Shown: in pieces, positions 16,673-26,252 of the stretch | Layout: every line of letters begins with the position of its first letter | How positions within the stretch are numbered: position 1 is the stretch's first letter | The notes under the pieces: generated by a model | Database searches by the model: none | Seen by the model: only the letters and a program-made list of their open reading frames with translations | What the model was told of the DNA's origin: nothing | Source: Roseovarius sp. Pro17 | GTDB taxonomy: Bacteria; Pseudomonadota; Alphaproteobacteria; Rhodobacterales; Rhodobacteraceae | Length of the DNA: 64,000 nucleotides | Assembly: GCF_035599575.1 (NCBI RefSeq) | Contig: NZ_CP141179.1 | Coordinates: 2,852,001 to 2,916,000, forward strand | Reading direction: 5' to 3' | Translations under genes and position numbers: made by a program

Positions 16673-16999
16673 TCAGTTCAGCTGGAAATGTAGCGGGTAA
16701 TGCCCGTCCTCAAACGGGCCAAAGAGGTCGTCGATATCGGGATGCTCGACCGGCTCGCCCGAGTAGTCCGCGATCAGATTCTGCTCGCTGACATAAGCGA
16801 CATAATAGCTTTGATCGTTTTCGGCCAGCAGGTGATAGAACGGCTGATCCTTGACCGGGCGGCTTTCCTCGGGGATTGACGAATACCATTCCTCAGTATT
16901 GGCAAATTCGGGATCCACGTCAAAGACGACACCGCGAAATGGATGCTTCTTGTGGCGGACGACCTGCCCCAAATGATATTTCGCGCGTGTTTTCAGCAT
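16673..16999 (-). CDS. hspQ: Heat shock protein HspQ (hemimethylated-DNA-binding YccV family)
   Basis: A 108-residue protein matching HspQ/YccV. It begins AKYHLGQVVRHKKHPFRGVVFDVDPEF and continues with the family-typical QPFYHLLAENDQSYYVAYVSEQNL. In E. coli HspQ is a heat-induced protein that acts as a specificity factor for Lon protease and promotes decay of a mutant DnaA. The gene stands alone, divergent from the SLT-like lipoprotein gene. I looked for a sigma-32 promoter upstream and did not see a good match. Confidence 0.92.
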   Translation of the reverse strand: MLKTRAKYHLGQVVRHKKHPFRGVVFDVDPEFANTEEWYSSIPEESRPVKDQPFYHLLAENDQSYYVAYVSEQNLIADYSGEPVEHPDIDDLFGPFEDGHYPLHFQLN

Positions 17000-17232
17000 A
17001 AATTCAGCCTCTAAACGCTGAGGGTAAAGGTTACAAGGGCGCTTTGTCCAATGCTGATACGCCCCCGGATTGGAAACAGTCTGTCGGCATATGGTGGCAC
17101 CTAGCCCTGCCTATCGGCAACAGCCCGCAAGCAAAGTAAAATCGTGATTTCCCATTTGCGTGAAATTGGTTACACTGCTCGGATAAACAAAGGCAGCGCA
17201 GACTGCCCCAAAAAACGAGAGCAGAGGCAGCT

Positions 17233-17817
17233 ATGAGCAGACAGCTTCGCGCGGTCCTTCTACTGGTGTTGGTCGCAGCCTGCGGGCGTGGCGGCGGATA
17301 TGGGGAATCCCCCGGCCAGATGGAGGATGCCTGCGCAATTTTGCGGGAACGCCCCGAATACAGACGCGCCTTTCGCGCCGCCGAGCGTCGCTGGGGTGTA
17401 CCCACCCATGTCCAGATGGCCACCATCTATCAAGAGAGCAAGTTCGTCTCGGACGCACGAACGCCCTATCGCTATACGCTGGGGATAATTCCGATGGGCC
17501 GGCAAAGCTCGGCCTTCGGATACAGTCAGGCGCTGGATGGCACTTGGGATGAATACGTCGCCGAGGCCGGATCGCGGCGCGCGCGACGCGACAACATCCA
17601 CGATGCGACCGACTTTATGGGCTGGTACATGTCCAAGTCGCGCAAGACGCTGAACATCCCGATGTATGACGCGCGCAATCACTACCTAGCATATCACGAG
17701 GGTCGCACAGGCTATTCGCGCGGCAGTTACAACGGCAAGGCGTGGCTGGTGCGTGTCGCAGGCACCGTCGAATCGCGCGCCGCAAACTATCAGGCGCAGT
17801 TACAACGCTGCAATTGA
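17233..17817 (+). CDS. Lytic transglycosylase SLT-domain lipoprotein
   Basis: A 194-residue putative lipoprotein. The signal sequence ends in a lipobox (LVLVAAC, Cys at about residue 17) followed by a Gly-rich linker, so the mature protein is probably anchored to the outer membrane. The domain starts around residue 45. It has the SLT-like catalytic context ATIYQESKF, with Glu as the likely catalytic acid, then FGYSQALDGTWDEY and AYHEGRTGY. Predicted to cleave peptidoglycan glycan strands. It is at the short end for the family, consistent with a single catalytic domain. It ends before a strong shared hairpin. Confidence 0.85.
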   Translation: MSRQLRAVLLLVLVAACGRGGGYGESPGQMEDACAILRERPEYRRAFRAAERRWGVPTHVQMATIYQESKFVSDARTPYRYTLGIIPMGRQSSAFGYSQALDGTWDEYVAEAGSRRARRDNIHDATDFMGWYMSKSRKTLNIPMYDARNHYLAYHEGRTGYSRGSYNGKAWLVRVAGTVESRAANYQAQLQRCN

Positions 17818-17834
17818 GCGGGCAACACTGAACA

Positions 17835-17867
17835 GGGCAAGGGGCGGCGCGCAGTCGCCCCTTGCCC
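17835..17867. terminator. Strong bidirectional hairpin between convergent genes
   Basis: A perfect 12-bp GC-rich stem, GGGCAAGGGGCG (17835-17846) with CGCCCCTTGCCC (17856-17867), has a 9-nt loop. It lies between the stop codons of the SLT lipoprotein gene (17817) and lolA (17874). The U-tract is poor on both strands, but position and stem strength support a shared terminator. Confidence 0.65.
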
Positions 17868-17873
17868 CCCGTT

Positions 17874-18485
17874 TCAGCGGTTTATCTTGCCGCCCCCCGT
17901 GCCGATGCCGGGAATGACGAATTTGTCATTGCCCAGACGCACATCCTTTTTCAGATCACCCAGAATCACCGTCGTGCGGCTGCCGCCGCTGTCGTTGATG
18001 ACCCATTGGCGCAACTCGGTCGGGTTCGATGTGAATACCAGATCAATACTGCCATAATCGGGGTTCGCCGGATCCTGCGCGCGCACGGTCGTCGTCTTGC
18101 CGTCGCTGGAATGGCCGGTGACCATGCGCGCGCGAGTCAGATCCACGTTGCGCGCGAGGATGATCGACAGTGGCGTGCGGTGCAGCGGATAACCCTGCGG
18201 GCCGTCGTTCGACTTGCCGTCGATGATGCCCACAGTGTCGCCATTCGAGACGACCAGCATCTGTTCGGGCGGCTTATACTCAAACCGCACGCGTCCCGGC
18301 CGCTTGATCAGCAACTGGCCCTCGCTGATAGTGCCGTCGTCATTGATCTGGGTGAACGCACCTGTCGCAGTCTGAAAGCTGTTCAGATAGCGCGACAACT
18401 CGGTCAGGGGCAGCTTTTGCGCGGCTGCGGGCAGCGCGATGGCAAGGCTGAGCGCGGCACCTGCGATGGCGGGAAATAATTTCAT
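17874..18485 (-). CDS. lolA: Outer-membrane lipoprotein carrier protein LolA
   Basis: A 203-residue periplasmic protein with a signal peptide (hydrophobic core AGAALSLAIALPAAAQ, cleavage near residue 21). The LolA-type half-barrel follows, including GAFTQINDDGTISEGQLLIKRPGRVRFEYKPPEQMLVVSNGD. LolA carries lipoproteins from LolCDE to the outer membrane. ATG 18485 is used; the longer frame to 18566 would disrupt the signal peptide. It lies downstream of ftsK on the same strand, but a gap of about 270 nt with a palindromic element separates them, so it probably has its own promoter. Confidence 0.92.
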   Translation of the reverse strand: MKLFPAIAGAALSLAIALPAAAQKLPLTELSRYLNSFQTATGAFTQINDDGTISEGQLLIKRPGRVRFEYKPPEQMLVVSNGDTVGIIDGKSNDGPQGYPLHRTPLSIILARNVDLTRARMVTGHSSDGKTTTVRAQDPANPDYGSIDLVFTSNPTELRQWVINDSGGSRTTVILGDLKKDVRLGNDKFVIPGIGTGGGKINR

Positions 18486-18710
18486 GACGGTCTGACTCCT
18501 CGATTCGGTGCGGTATGTTGCCTCGGTTTCGACTCTGCCCGCACGGCACCTGTTATGCGATAGCATCGGGGCTGCAATCCCATATCAGCAGGCCGCGCCG
18601 GGTTATCAAGGGCGCCGGCGCTGTGAAAACGTAAACGGCGCCCCCGTGATAGGACGCCGTTATGGTTCAAAATTGCGTGGCTGCACACCCCGACCCATGG
18701 CAGTTGGGCC

Positions 18711-18757
18711 TAAAGCGTTTCGAATTCTAGCTGTACCTCAACCTTGACTCAAAACGC
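18711..18757. repeat. Palindromic intergenic element, copy C (single hairpin)
   Basis: A 43-nt imperfect palindrome (18715-18757) opening with GCGTTTC after TAAA and closing with AAAACGC, directly against the stop codon of ftsK. It matches the second hairpin of the elements at 3137-3250 and 23434-23550 in length and ends. It probably forms an mRNA 3' structure for ftsK. Confidence 0.55.
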
Positions 18758-18758
18758 C

Positions 18759-21698
18759 TTATTGTTGCTCGGGCACGAGGATATCGCGCTTGCCCACGTG
18801 GTTCGCGGCCGACACAACGCCCTGATCCTCCATCTGCTCGACAAGGCGCGCAGCCTTGTTATAGCCGATGGCCAGCTTGCGCTGAATGTAGGACGTACTG
18901 CATTTGCGGTCCGTGATCGCGATTTGCACGGCCATATCATATAGAGCGTCCTCGCCTTCCGATCCTGTCGACAGACCCAGAACCGCGTCGATACTGCTGG
19001 CTTTGTCCTCATCCGGCCCTTCCAGCACGCTGCCGACATAGACTGGCGGGCCTTGCGCCTTGAGGTGATTCACGACCTCTTCGACCTCTTCGTCACTGAC
19101 GAACGGGCCGTGGCAGCGCGTGATCTTGGCCCCGCCTGCCATGTATAGCATGTCGCCCATGCCCAAGAGTTGCTCGGCGCCCATTTCACCCAGAATGGTG
19201 CGGCTGTCAATTTTAGACGTCACCTGAAAGCTGATACGCGTGGGAAAGTTCGCCTTGATCGTGCCGGTGATGACATCGACCGACGGACGCTGCGTGGCCA
19301 TGATAATGTGAATGCCCGACGCGCGCGCCATCTGCGCGAGGCGCTGGATGCAAGCCTCGATTTCCTTGCCGGCGACCATCATCAAGTCGGCCATCTCGTC
19401 AACGATAACGACGATGTAAGGCATCTTTTCGGGTGCAAACTTCTCGGTTTCGAACACCGGCTCGCCGGTGGCATCGTCAAATCCGGTCTGCACCGTTCTG
19501 CTGAACATCTCGTTCTTGCTGAGGGCGTCAGCGACGCGAGAGTTATAGCCGTCGATGTTGCGCACGCCCATCTTGGACATCTTGCGATAGCGCTCTTCCA
19601 TCTCGGCGACGGTCCATTTCAGGGCCACGACAGCCTTTTTGGGATCCGTCACAACGGGGCTCAGCAGGTGGGGGATGCCATCATAGACGCTAAGTTCCAG
19701 CATCTTGGGGTCGATCATGATCATGCGGCAATCGTCCGGCGTCAGCTTGTAAAGCAGCGACAGGATCATTGTGTTGATCGCCACGGATTTACCCGATCCG
19801 GTCGTGCCCGCGATCAGCAAGTGGGGCATCTTGGCGAGGTTGGCGACCATCGGATCGCCACCGATATCCTTGCCCAGCGCCAGCGGCAGCTTTTGGTTGC
19901 CATCACCGAAATCGCGGGTCGACAGGATCTCGCGCAGCGATACCATCTCACGATTGTCATTCGGCAGTTCGATCCCGATGACGCTGCGGCCCGGCACGGT
20001 GGAAACGCGCGCAGACAATGCCGACATAGAGCGTGCGATGTCGTCGGAGAGGCCGATCACGCGGGACGCCTTGAGGCCTGCCGCAGGCTCCAGCTCGTAC
20101 ATGGTGACGACGGGGCCTGGGCGCACTGACACGATCTCGCCCTTGACGCCGTAATCGTCCAGCACAACCTCAAGCATGCGTGCGTTTTCCTCCAACGCCT
20201 CGTCGCTGAGGTGGTGGCGCGTGATGTTTTCGGGGCTGGACAGCAGGCTAAGCGGGGGCAGCTCGTATTGAGCGCTGACGCTTTCCTCGAATTGCAGCGC
20301 GGGCTGCGCTTCGGCAGCGGCACGGGTCGAGGGAACGGGCGTCTTGCGCTGCGTGTGCTGTACAACCTTTCGCGTTTCGGGCGCGTAGTTGCGCGCAGTT
20401 GGCTGCGGCGGCATCGGGGCTGTGTCGTCAAGGACGATCGCCTCATCCTCGTCCAGCGCTGCATCGATATACGCTTCATCATGGGGCGACGGCGCGATGT
20501 CGGCCTGCGGCATGGGCGCGGCTTGCGGCGCAGCCATGCGCGGCGCGCTCAGCTGCGGCTCGGGCGGCAGGGTGACGCCTGGCGATGTCAGCGGCGGCTC
20601 GGGCGGTAGGTGTGCCAGGCGGGTCGTGTCCAGCACAAGGGGTATGGGCCCGCGCCGTCCACCACGCGCAGCGGCAGCAGCAGCGGCTTGCTGTATCGGG
20701 GCAGCAGGTGCTGACCGCACACGCGACTTGATGATATCGGCGATCTTTTCCTTGATGCGGTCCTCGCCGGGCATGGGTCTGTCGCCGGCAATTGACTCCA
20801 GCTCGACCAGCTCGGGGGTCGGCATCGGCTCGGGCTTGCGCATGAGGGACGGCATACGACCCAAGAGGCCGCCCTGCTTTTCCGCAGGCCGCTGGGGCGC
20901 ATGCAAGGCAGACTCGGCGGTCTCGTCATAGACTTTGGCATGGGCGCTGCGGCTGAAGCTTGGTGCATTTGCCGCCATTTCAGGCTCGGCGCGGCGTGCC
21001 TGTGCATTGCTGCGCGCGCTTTGCGCGGCTGCGGCAGCCCCGGAGACTCCGCGCGACACAAGGCCGATCAGCACCGAATAGACCATGATGACGCCCAACG
21101 CCAAATATCGCAGACCGCGACGGATCTCGCTGCGCTCAAACCCGGTGACGAACGCGCCAAGGACCAACATCACAACACCAAGGATCAGCGACAACAGCTT
21201 TAGCCCCGCCGCCGCACCAATGGGCAGAATGCCCAATGCAGCGCCCATAACGGTATCGCCAAAAATGCCGCCAAGGCCAAAGCTGTGGCTGGCATACCAT
21301 TCACCGCCGGGCGTCAGCGACGCGGCGTAGAGGGACAGCACCGCCACCCAGATCGGGGCGAAAATCACCCGCGCCATCGCCCGCTCTTGCCCGCGGTGCA
21401 GCACGAAGCGCGCGCCCCACGCCGCCAGAACGACGGCCACGCCCCAAGCGCCCCAGCCAACGACCATGAAAAGCGTCGCAGCGATGGTGGCACCCGTCTG
21501 GCCCAGCCAATTCTGCACGGGCGTGTCGACCGCCGACAGCCAACTGGGGTCCTCGGGACTGTAGGAGGCGAACATCATTGCGGCCAGCACAGCCATGCCG
21601 AACAGGGCGAGGCCCAGCAATTCCTTGCCGCGTTTCTCGATCGCCTGCGCCATGTTGCTATCCAACAGAGGATCCCGTCCGCGTGTCTGATATGCCAT
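18759..21698 (-). CDS. ftsK: DNA translocase FtsK
   Basis: A 979-residue septal DNA translocase. About four to five transmembrane helices occupy residues 27-215, followed by a long Pro/Ala/Glu-rich linker (about 230-480) and then the RecA-like motor. Walker A is [13 protein letters not shown] near residue 630 and Walker B is [13 protein letters not shown] near residue 766. The C-terminal winged-helix gamma domain (about 915-979, [30 protein letters not shown]) reads KOPS sequences. FtsK pumps the terminus region through the septum and activates XerCD at dif. The linker length is normal for alphaproteobacteria. The gene ends in a palindromic element. Confidence 0.97.
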   Translation of the reverse strand: MAYQTRGRDPLLDSNMAQAIEKRGKELLGLALFGMAVLAAMMFASYSPEDPSWLSAVDTPVQNWLGQTGATIAATLFMVVGWGAWGVAVVLAAWGARFVLHRGQERAMARVIFAPIWVAVLSLYAASLTPGGEWYASHSFGLGGIFGDTVMGAALGILPIGAAAGLKLLSLILGVVMLVLGAFVTGFERSEIRRGLRYLALGVIMVYSVLIGLVSRGVSGAAAAAQSARSNAQARRAEPEMAANAPSFSRSAHAKVYDETAESALHAPQRPAEKQGGLLGRMPSLMRKPEPMPTPELVELESIAGDRPMPGEDRIKEKIADIIKSRVRSAPAAPIQQAAAAAAARGGRRGPIPLVLDTTRLAHLPPEPPLTSPGVTLPPEPQLSAPRMAAPQAAPMPQADIAPSPHDEAYIDAALDEDEAIVLDDTAPMPPQPTARNYAPETRKVVQHTQRKTPVPSTRAAAEAQPALQFEESVSAQYELPPLSLLSSPENITRHHLSDEALEENARMLEVVLDDYGVKGEIVSVRPGPVVTMYELEPAAGLKASRVIGLSDDIARSMSALSARVSTVPGRSVIGIELPNDNREMVSLREILSTRDFGDGNQKLPLALGKDIGGDPMVANLAKMPHLLIAGTTGSGKSVAINTMILSLLYKLTPDDCRMIMIDPKMLELSVYDGIPHLLSPVVTDPKKAVVALKWTVAEMEERYRKMSKMGVRNIDGYNSRVADALSKNEMFSRTVQTGFDDATGEPVFETEKFAPEKMPYIVVIVDEMADLMMVAGKEIEACIQRLAQMARASGIHIIMATQRPSVDVITGTIKANFPTRISFQVTSKIDSRTILGEMGAEQLLGMGDMLYMAGGAKITRCHGPFVSDEEVEEVVNHLKAQGPPVYVGSVLEGPDEDKASSIDAVLGLSTGSEGEDALYDMAVQIAITDRKCSTSYIQRKLAIGYNKAARLVEQMEDQGVVSAANHVGKRDILVPEQQ

Positions 21699-22065
21699 CT
21701 CGTCCCTCGTCCTTATCGTCCAGAGGATCGGCGCGATGCGCCAATCCGCCCCGGAAGAGGCGCAAGCGCGCCCCCGGTCCGGCTGATTTCATCATTGTCC
21801 TGAAGGGTTTGCATCCGGGCCACGCGCGAATGGCTACCAATGCAAGTAAACTTGCAAGGGCGCGCCACAGCATAGGCCGCAAGGTTCGGAAACCGCTCGG
21901 AAAACATGTATTACTGCCTCAGGTTCGGGATCATGATCGCCCCGTATGGCCTAAAACTACGCGCTGCGCGCGCATCCGTCCAGCGAAACCATATGCTCAC
22001 TCGGCTGATTGTGGTATTTTTGGCAGACTAGGTTTCTTCTTGGTAATAATACCCAATTCAAAGGC
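21699..22065. other. Intergenic region upstream of ftsK
   Basis: 367 nt without a credible gene between the amidase stop and the ftsK start, both on the minus strand. It must carry the ftsK promoter. It contains a perfect 16-bp palindrome at 21841-21856, listed separately, and a relatively AT-rich part around 22005-22065. Confidence 0.6.
21841..21856. promoter_or_regulatory. Perfect 16-bp palindrome upstream of ftsK
   Basis: TGCAAGTAAACTTGCA, with arms TGCAAGT / ACTTGCA around two central bases, lies about 145 nt upstream of the ftsK start codon in otherwise featureless intergenic DNA. It could be an operator for ftsK. It is not the alphaproteobacterial SOS box (GTTC-N7-GTTC). Function unknown. 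Confidence 0.4.
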
Positions 22066-23394
22066 TTAACCCAGCGCGGTCTCGGCCGCCTTGGCGATAC
22101 GCAGCAGTCTTTCCTCGCCCATAGCCGCACCGCACAGCATGATACCGCAACTCGGCACACCCGTTGGAAGGGTGATCGCGGCAAGGCCCATCAGGTTGCC
22201 GACGCGGGTGTTGCGCAGGGTCAGAAGGTTTTCCGTTACGTAATAGTTGCCGTCGCTGATCAGGCGCTCTGCGTTGGGCGGCATGTTGGGCGCGCTCGGC
22301 ATCAGCACGCAATCGTATCCGGCCACGCGCGCGGCCCACACTGTGCGCAGCGCGTCCAGCCGTTGCCACGCCGAGACAAATTCAGGCGCAGTAATGCCCC
22401 TACCGCCGCGAAACCGGTCGCGGATCGGGCCGAACATCTTGTCGGGGTCGGCCTCGATCACCGCGCCCCATGTACCATAGGCCTCGGCGGAAAACAGCGT
22501 TGCCGCGAGGTCCATCGCGTCATCCACTTCGGGGGCGGTAAGGGGGGTGATCGTCGCACCCGCCGCCTCCAGCCGCTCCACCGCTGCGAGATAAGCACGC
22601 TTTGGTGCGTCGCGGACGCCATCCATCACCGTATTTTGCAGCGTGGCAAATCGCATTCCCGTCAGCGATGCACCGCGTAGATCAGGCGCTGTGCGCCCCT
22701 CCAGTGCGGCCAGTAACAGCGCTGCGTCCTCGACGCTGCGGGTCAACGGGCCGACCGTATCAAACCGCGCGGCCAGCGGCACAGTGCCGCGCGCTGATAC
22801 CCGGCCCGCCGTCGTCTTGAGCCCGACCAGATCATTCCACGCGGCAGGCACGCGGACCGACCCGCCCGTGTCGCTGCCGATCCCCGCGGCGGCCAGCCCA
22901 TGCGCCACACTCGCCGCCGCGCCCGAGGACGAACCGCCCGCGACGGCACCTGCGTCATTGATGCAAGGCGGCGTCGCGGTCATGGGGTTAAGGCCAAGGC
23001 CCGAAAAAGCCAACTCGCTCATATGCGTTTTGCCAAGGCAAACGAGGCCGGCGGCAGTGGCGTTTTGTAGTACTTCTGCGTCACGATCCGGCACACGGCC
23101 AGCCAACAGGCGACTGCCTGCCTCGGTCGCGGTGCCGGCGCTGTCAAAGAGATCTTTCCAACTGATCGGCACACCGTCGAGTAACCCACGCCTCTGGCCT
23201 AACTGCGCACGGGCGCTGGCGGCTGCGGCCTCGCTACGGGCGCGGTCATGCGTGACGGCGCTATAGATGCGCGCCGATGCGGGATGGGCATCAATCGCAG
23301 CGAGGTAGGTATCCGTCAGGGCCACCGGGTCGATATCGCCTGCACCGATGCCGCGGCCCAGATCCGCCGCGCTCATGTTCAGCCAGTCCTGCAT
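22066..23394 (-). CDS. Amidase signature family protein
   Basis: A 442-residue amidase. The Ser-cisSer-Lys triad regions are visible: PISWKDLFD near residue 80 (Lys), GGSSSGAAASVA near residue 150 (cis-Ser) and GSDTGGSVRVPAA near residue 175 (nucleophile Ser). Substrates in the family range from Gln-tRNA to simple and aryl amides. The gene is not next to gatB/gatC, so GatA is unlikely. ATG 23394 is favoured over an in-frame start at 23421. It precedes ftsK on the same strand but is separated by a 367-nt gap. Confidence 0.9.
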   Translation of the reverse strand: MQDWLNMSAADLGRGIGAGDIDPVALTDTYLAAIDAHPASARIYSAVTHDRARSEAAAASARAQLGQRRGLLDGVPISWKDLFDSAGTATEAGSRLLAGRVPDRDAEVLQNATAAGLVCLGKTHMSELAFSGLGLNPMTATPPCINDAGAVAGGSSSGAAASVAHGLAAAGIGSDTGGSVRVPAAWNDLVGLKTTAGRVSARGTVPLAARFDTVGPLTRSVEDAALLLAALEGRTAPDLRGASLTGMRFATLQNTVMDGVRDAPKRAYLAAVERLEAAGATITPLTAPEVDDAMDLAATLFSAEAYGTWGAVIEADPDKMFGPIRDRFRGGRGITAPEFVSAWQRLDALRTVWAARVAGYDCVLMPSAPNMPPNAERLISDGNYYVTENLLTLRNTRVGNLMGLAAITLPTGVPSCGIMLCGAAMGEERLLRIAKAAETALG

Positions 23395-23433
23395 TGCCCG
23401 CCCTCGCCTGAATTTCTGCAATTGCGGCGACCC

Positions 23434-23550
23434 TAAAGCGTTTCGGGATAAACTTGAATCACAAGTTTGTCTTGAAACGCCCGCAACCTAATTCACGCAT
23501 CACGCGTTTCGGATTCAAGTTGTGTCTCAACTTAAACCCGAAACGCTCTA
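23434..23550. repeat. Palindromic intergenic element, copy B (two hairpins)
   Basis: About 117 nt with two imperfect palindromes, 23438-23480 and 23504-23546, each opening GCGTTTC and closing GAAACGC. Copy A at 3137-3250 has the same order, spacing and shared internal words such as CTTGAATCACA / CCTGAATCACA. Copy B lies between the divergent amidase and UbiH-like genes, so here it cannot be just a terminator of one gene. Confidence 0.7.
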
Positions 23551-23601
23551 GCGGCAGGGTGGCGCATGGACAATCCCGCAATCCTCGCCATAGTGAGAGC
23601 C

Positions 23602-24819
23602 ATGAAAATGGACAGTGATATCGTGATCGTCGGCGGTGGTCTGAACGGCCCCGCCTTGGCATTGGCGCTGGCGCAGCGGGGGATTTCCGTCACCGTCGTC
23701 GATGCCCTGCCCCGCCCCGAGCGGGACGATGCTGCATTTGACGGGCGCTCTTACGCATTGGCGCTAGCGTCTGTGCGCCTGCTGCGCGCCATCGGCATCT
23801 GGCACAGGATCAAGGATCGCACCCAGCCCATGCTGGAGATCAAGGTCAGCGACGGGCGCGCGGGCGCTGGCCCCCTCACGCCCTTTTCGCTGCATTTCGA
23901 CCACGCCGAGCTAGAGGAAGGCCCTATGGGCCATATGTGCGAGGACCGCGTTCTGCGCCCCGCCTTTCTAGATGCGATGGACGAGGTTGCAGGCATCACC
24001 ACGATTTCCGGCGACGCCGTGATCGCGCAGGAGGTGGACGCCTCAGGCGCCACGCTGACGCTGGCCTCGGGCAAGGTACTCCGCACGCGGCTGATCGTCG
24101 GCTCGGACGGGCGCAATTCTGGCACGGCGCAGCGGGCGGGCATCCGGCGCACGGGCTGGCAATATGGACAGACGGCGCTGGTCTGCGCCGTGACGCATGA
24201 AAAGCCCCATAATGGCATCGCGCATCAGTTTTTCATGCCGCCGGGACCGCTGGCGATCCTGCCACTACCCGGAAATATGTCGTCCATTGTCTGGAGCGAG
24301 AGTGACGCGACCGCCGCCGCCTTTGCCGCGCTGAGCGACGCCGATTTCATGGGCGTGCTGCGTCCCCGCTTTGGCGATTTTCTGGGGGAGATTTCGCTGA
24401 CCGGCAAGCGTTATACATATCCACTGGGCCTGAGCCTTGCTAACCATTTTATCGCTCCGCGCGTGGCGCTGGTGGGCGATGCGGCGCATGGCATGCATCC
24501 GGTTGCAGGTCAGGGCCTGAACGCCGGGCTGCGCGATGTCGCGGCTCTGACCCAAGTGCTGACCGAGGCGCAGACACGCGGCGAGGATATGGCCGCGCCC
24601 GACGTGTTGGAGCGCTATCAACGCTGGCGGCGCTTTGATACGGCAGCGCTGGCGGCAACAACTGACCTCAGTAACCGCCTGTTTTCCAGCGACAATCCGC
24701 TACTGCGCGCGGTCCGCGATCTGGGTATGGGCGCAGTGCAGGCTGCCGCCCCTCTGCGCCGCGCATTGATGCGCGAGGCGGCGGGGTTAACCGGCGATCT
24801 GCCTGATCTCATGCGTTAA
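23602..24819 (+). CDS. UbiH/UbiF/COQ6-type FAD-dependent hydroxylase
   Basis: A 405-residue flavoprotein monooxygenase. The N-terminal FAD motif is DIVIVGGGLNGPALALALAQRG (residues 5-26). The middle DG motif reads LIVGSDGRNSGTAQ, and the C-terminal ribityl-binding motif is VALVGDAAHGMHPVAGQGLNAGLRDVAALTQVL near residues 290-320. The last is the signature of the UbiH/COQ6 ubiquinone hydroxylase family. It probably performs one of the ring hydroxylations of ubiquinone biosynthesis, but which carbon cannot be told. The start could be ATG 23566, 23602 or 23608; 23602 has a GAGAG stretch upstream. Confidence 0.9.
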   Translation: MKMDSDIVIVGGGLNGPALALALAQRGISVTVVDALPRPERDDAAFDGRSYALALASVRLLRAIGIWHRIKDRTQPMLEIKVSDGRAGAGPLTPFSLHFDHAELEEGPMGHMCEDRVLRPAFLDAMDEVAGITTISGDAVIAQEVDASGATLTLASGKVLRTRLIVGSDGRNSGTAQRAGIRRTGWQYGQTALVCAVTHEKPHNGIAHQFFMPPGPLAILPLPGNMSSIVWSESDATAAAFAALSDADFMGVLRPRFGDFLGEISLTGKRYTYPLGLSLANHFIAPRVALVGDAAHGMHPVAGQGLNAGLRDVAALTQVLTEAQTRGEDMAAPDVLERYQRWRRFDTAALAATTDLSNRLFSSDNPLLRAVRDLGMGAVQAAAPLRRALMREAAGLTGDLPDLMR

Positions 24820-24839
24820 GCGGCACAGCGGACAGCAGG

Positions 24840-25283
24840 TTATTGCCAATCCTTGAGCGCGTCTTCATCTTCGTCGCGCGCGGCCACCCAAGCAGTGCCT
24901 TTGCCAGTCGCTTCCTTCTTCCAGAAGGGCGCGCGGGATTTTAAGTAATCCATCAGGAACATCGCCGCTTCGAACGCATCCTTGCGGTGGCGTGACGCGG
25001 TGGCGACCATCATGATCATGTCATCTGGCGCCAACCGTCCATGGCGGTGGATGATCAGGCTGCCACCCAGATCCCAGCGCGCATGCGCATCTTCGGCAAT
25101 GGCGCGCAGGGCCTTTTCGGTCATGCCCGAATAATGCTCGATCTGCATGTGATCCAGGTCGCCGTTCAGATCGCGCACGATGCCGGTAAAGGTGACGACC
25201 GCGCCCATGCCCGTCTGGCGCGCGGCGAATGCACTGGCCTCGGCGCCAAGGTCGAACGGCGCCTCCTGCACGCGGATATCCAT
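24840..25283 (-). CDS. moaE: Molybdopterin synthase catalytic subunit MoaE
   Basis: A 147-residue MoaE. It has GAVVTFTGIVRDLN near residues 25-40, HRHGRLAPDDMIMMVATASRHRKDAFEAAMFLMDYLK near residues 80-115, and the APFWKKEAT segment with the conserved catalytic lysine pair. With MoaD it converts precursor Z to molybdopterin. ATG 25283 is chosen; a GTG at 25295 overlapping the moaD stop is the alternative. It is the third gene of a pgsA-moaD-moaE group on the minus strand. Confidence 0.95.
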   Translation of the reverse strand: MDIRVQEAPFDLGAEASAFAARQTGMGAVVTFTGIVRDLNGDLDHMQIEHYSGMTEKALRAIAEDAHARWDLGGSLIIHRHGRLAPDDMIMMVATASRHRKDAFEAAMFLMDYLKSRAPFWKKEATGKGTAWVAARDEDEDALKDWQ

Positions 25284-25287
25284 GGCC

Positions 25288-25533
25288 TCAGCCACCTGTC
25301 ATGGGCGGAAAAAACGCGACCTCGCGCACGCCCGCAAGAGGTGTGTTCCAGCCCGCCAGTTCCTGATCGACGGCGACCTGCAGGGCGGCCAGATCGGAAA
25401 ACGCCATCTCATATCGCGCCTCACGCTTGCGAAGCTCGTCCACAAGGTCCTGCACCGTTGCGGCATCGGTTTGAACGGCCTCGCGCGGCAGGCCGATCCG
25501 CTCGCGCACCCATGCGAAATATAGAACATCCAT
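25288..25533 (-). CDS. moaD: Molybdopterin synthase sulfur-carrier subunit MoaD
   Basis: An 81-residue ubiquitin-like protein that starts MDVLYFAWVRERIG and ends in PPMTGG. The C-terminal Gly-Gly becomes thiocarboxylated by MoeB and donates sulfur to precursor Z inside MoaE. Its ATG overlaps the pgsA stop codon by one base, and moaE follows within 5 nt, so the three are probably co-transcribed. Confidence 0.95.
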   Translation of the reverse strand: MDVLYFAWVRERIGLPREAVQTDAATVQDLVDELRKREARYEMAFSDLAALQVAVDQELAGWNTPLAGVREVAFFPPMTGG

Positions 25534-26198
25534 CAGCGATCATCCTTCAGATAAGGCAGCGCCTTGCGCAGGTAGTCGACGCCCGTGATCGCCGTCAGAC
25601 CCGCCGCCAGCCACAGCAGCCACAGCCCCGCGTGCCATGTAAAGATCATGCCATTCAATTTCCAGCCCAGACCCAGCACATCCTCTTCGACGCCCATCAG
25701 GATCGCATCGACCATTTCTGGGTCCATGCCGAAGGTGGACATGCCAAAGTAGTGCTCGAACACGCCTTGGGAAAAGAGGGTGGCAATGGCGACCATCTGT
25801 GCGGTCGTCTTCCACTTGGCCAGTTTGGTGACCTTAAGCGTGCCCGCGGTGTCGCCCAGAAATTCGCGCAGACCCGACACAAACACTTCGCGGAACAGGA
25901 TCACAGTTGCAGGCAGCACCAACCACGGCGACATCGGCGAATAGCCGACGATGACCATCAGCGCGATCACGACCATCGCCTTGTCTGCGATCGGGTCCAA
26001 CATCGCGCCCAGCCTTGTCTCCTGCTTCCACGAGCGGGCGATGTAGCCGTCGAACCAGTCCGTAATCGCCGCCGAGACGAACAGCAGCAGCGCGAACCAG
26101 TCCGCATAGGGGCGCGTGAAATAAAGGAACATGACCGCCACACCGGGCGCGGCCAACAAACGCAAAAGCGTCAGGATATTCGGGACGGTCCATGTCAT
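25533..26198 (-). CDS. pgsA: CDP-diacylglycerol-glycerol-3-phosphate 3-phosphatidyltransferase PgsA
   Basis: A 221-residue integral membrane enzyme with the complete CDP-alcohol phosphatidyltransferase motif D-G-x2-A-R-x8-G-x3-D-x3-D, visible as DWFDGYIARSW through GAMLDPIADK (about residues 47-72). It makes phosphatidylglycerol phosphate, the committed step to phosphatidylglycerol and cardiolipin. Several hydrophobic helices follow. It lies 54 nt downstream of uvrC and overlaps moaD; the uvrC-pgsA neighbourhood is common in proteobacteria. Confidence 0.93.
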   Translation of the reverse strand: MTWTVPNILTLLRLLAAPGVAVMFLYFTRPYADWFALLLFVSAAITDWFDGYIARSWKQETRLGAMLDPIADKAMVVIALMVIVGYSPMSPWLVLPATVILFREVFVSGLREFLGDTAGTLKVTKLAKWKTTAQMVAIATLFSQGVFEHYFGMSTFGMDPEMVDAILMGVEEDVLGLGWKLNGMIFTWHAGLWLLWLAAGLTAITGVDYLRKALPYLKDDR

Positions 26199-26252
26199 GG
26201 CCCATGTCTATCCCGCTTGGGATGGGGGTTAAAGCCCCGCGTTGCGCCCGCC

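Noticed and set aside
17031..17458. Minus-strand frames between hspQ and the SLT lipoprotein
   Set aside because: They run into and overlap the lipoprotein coding sequence, contain no domain and look like antisense sequence.
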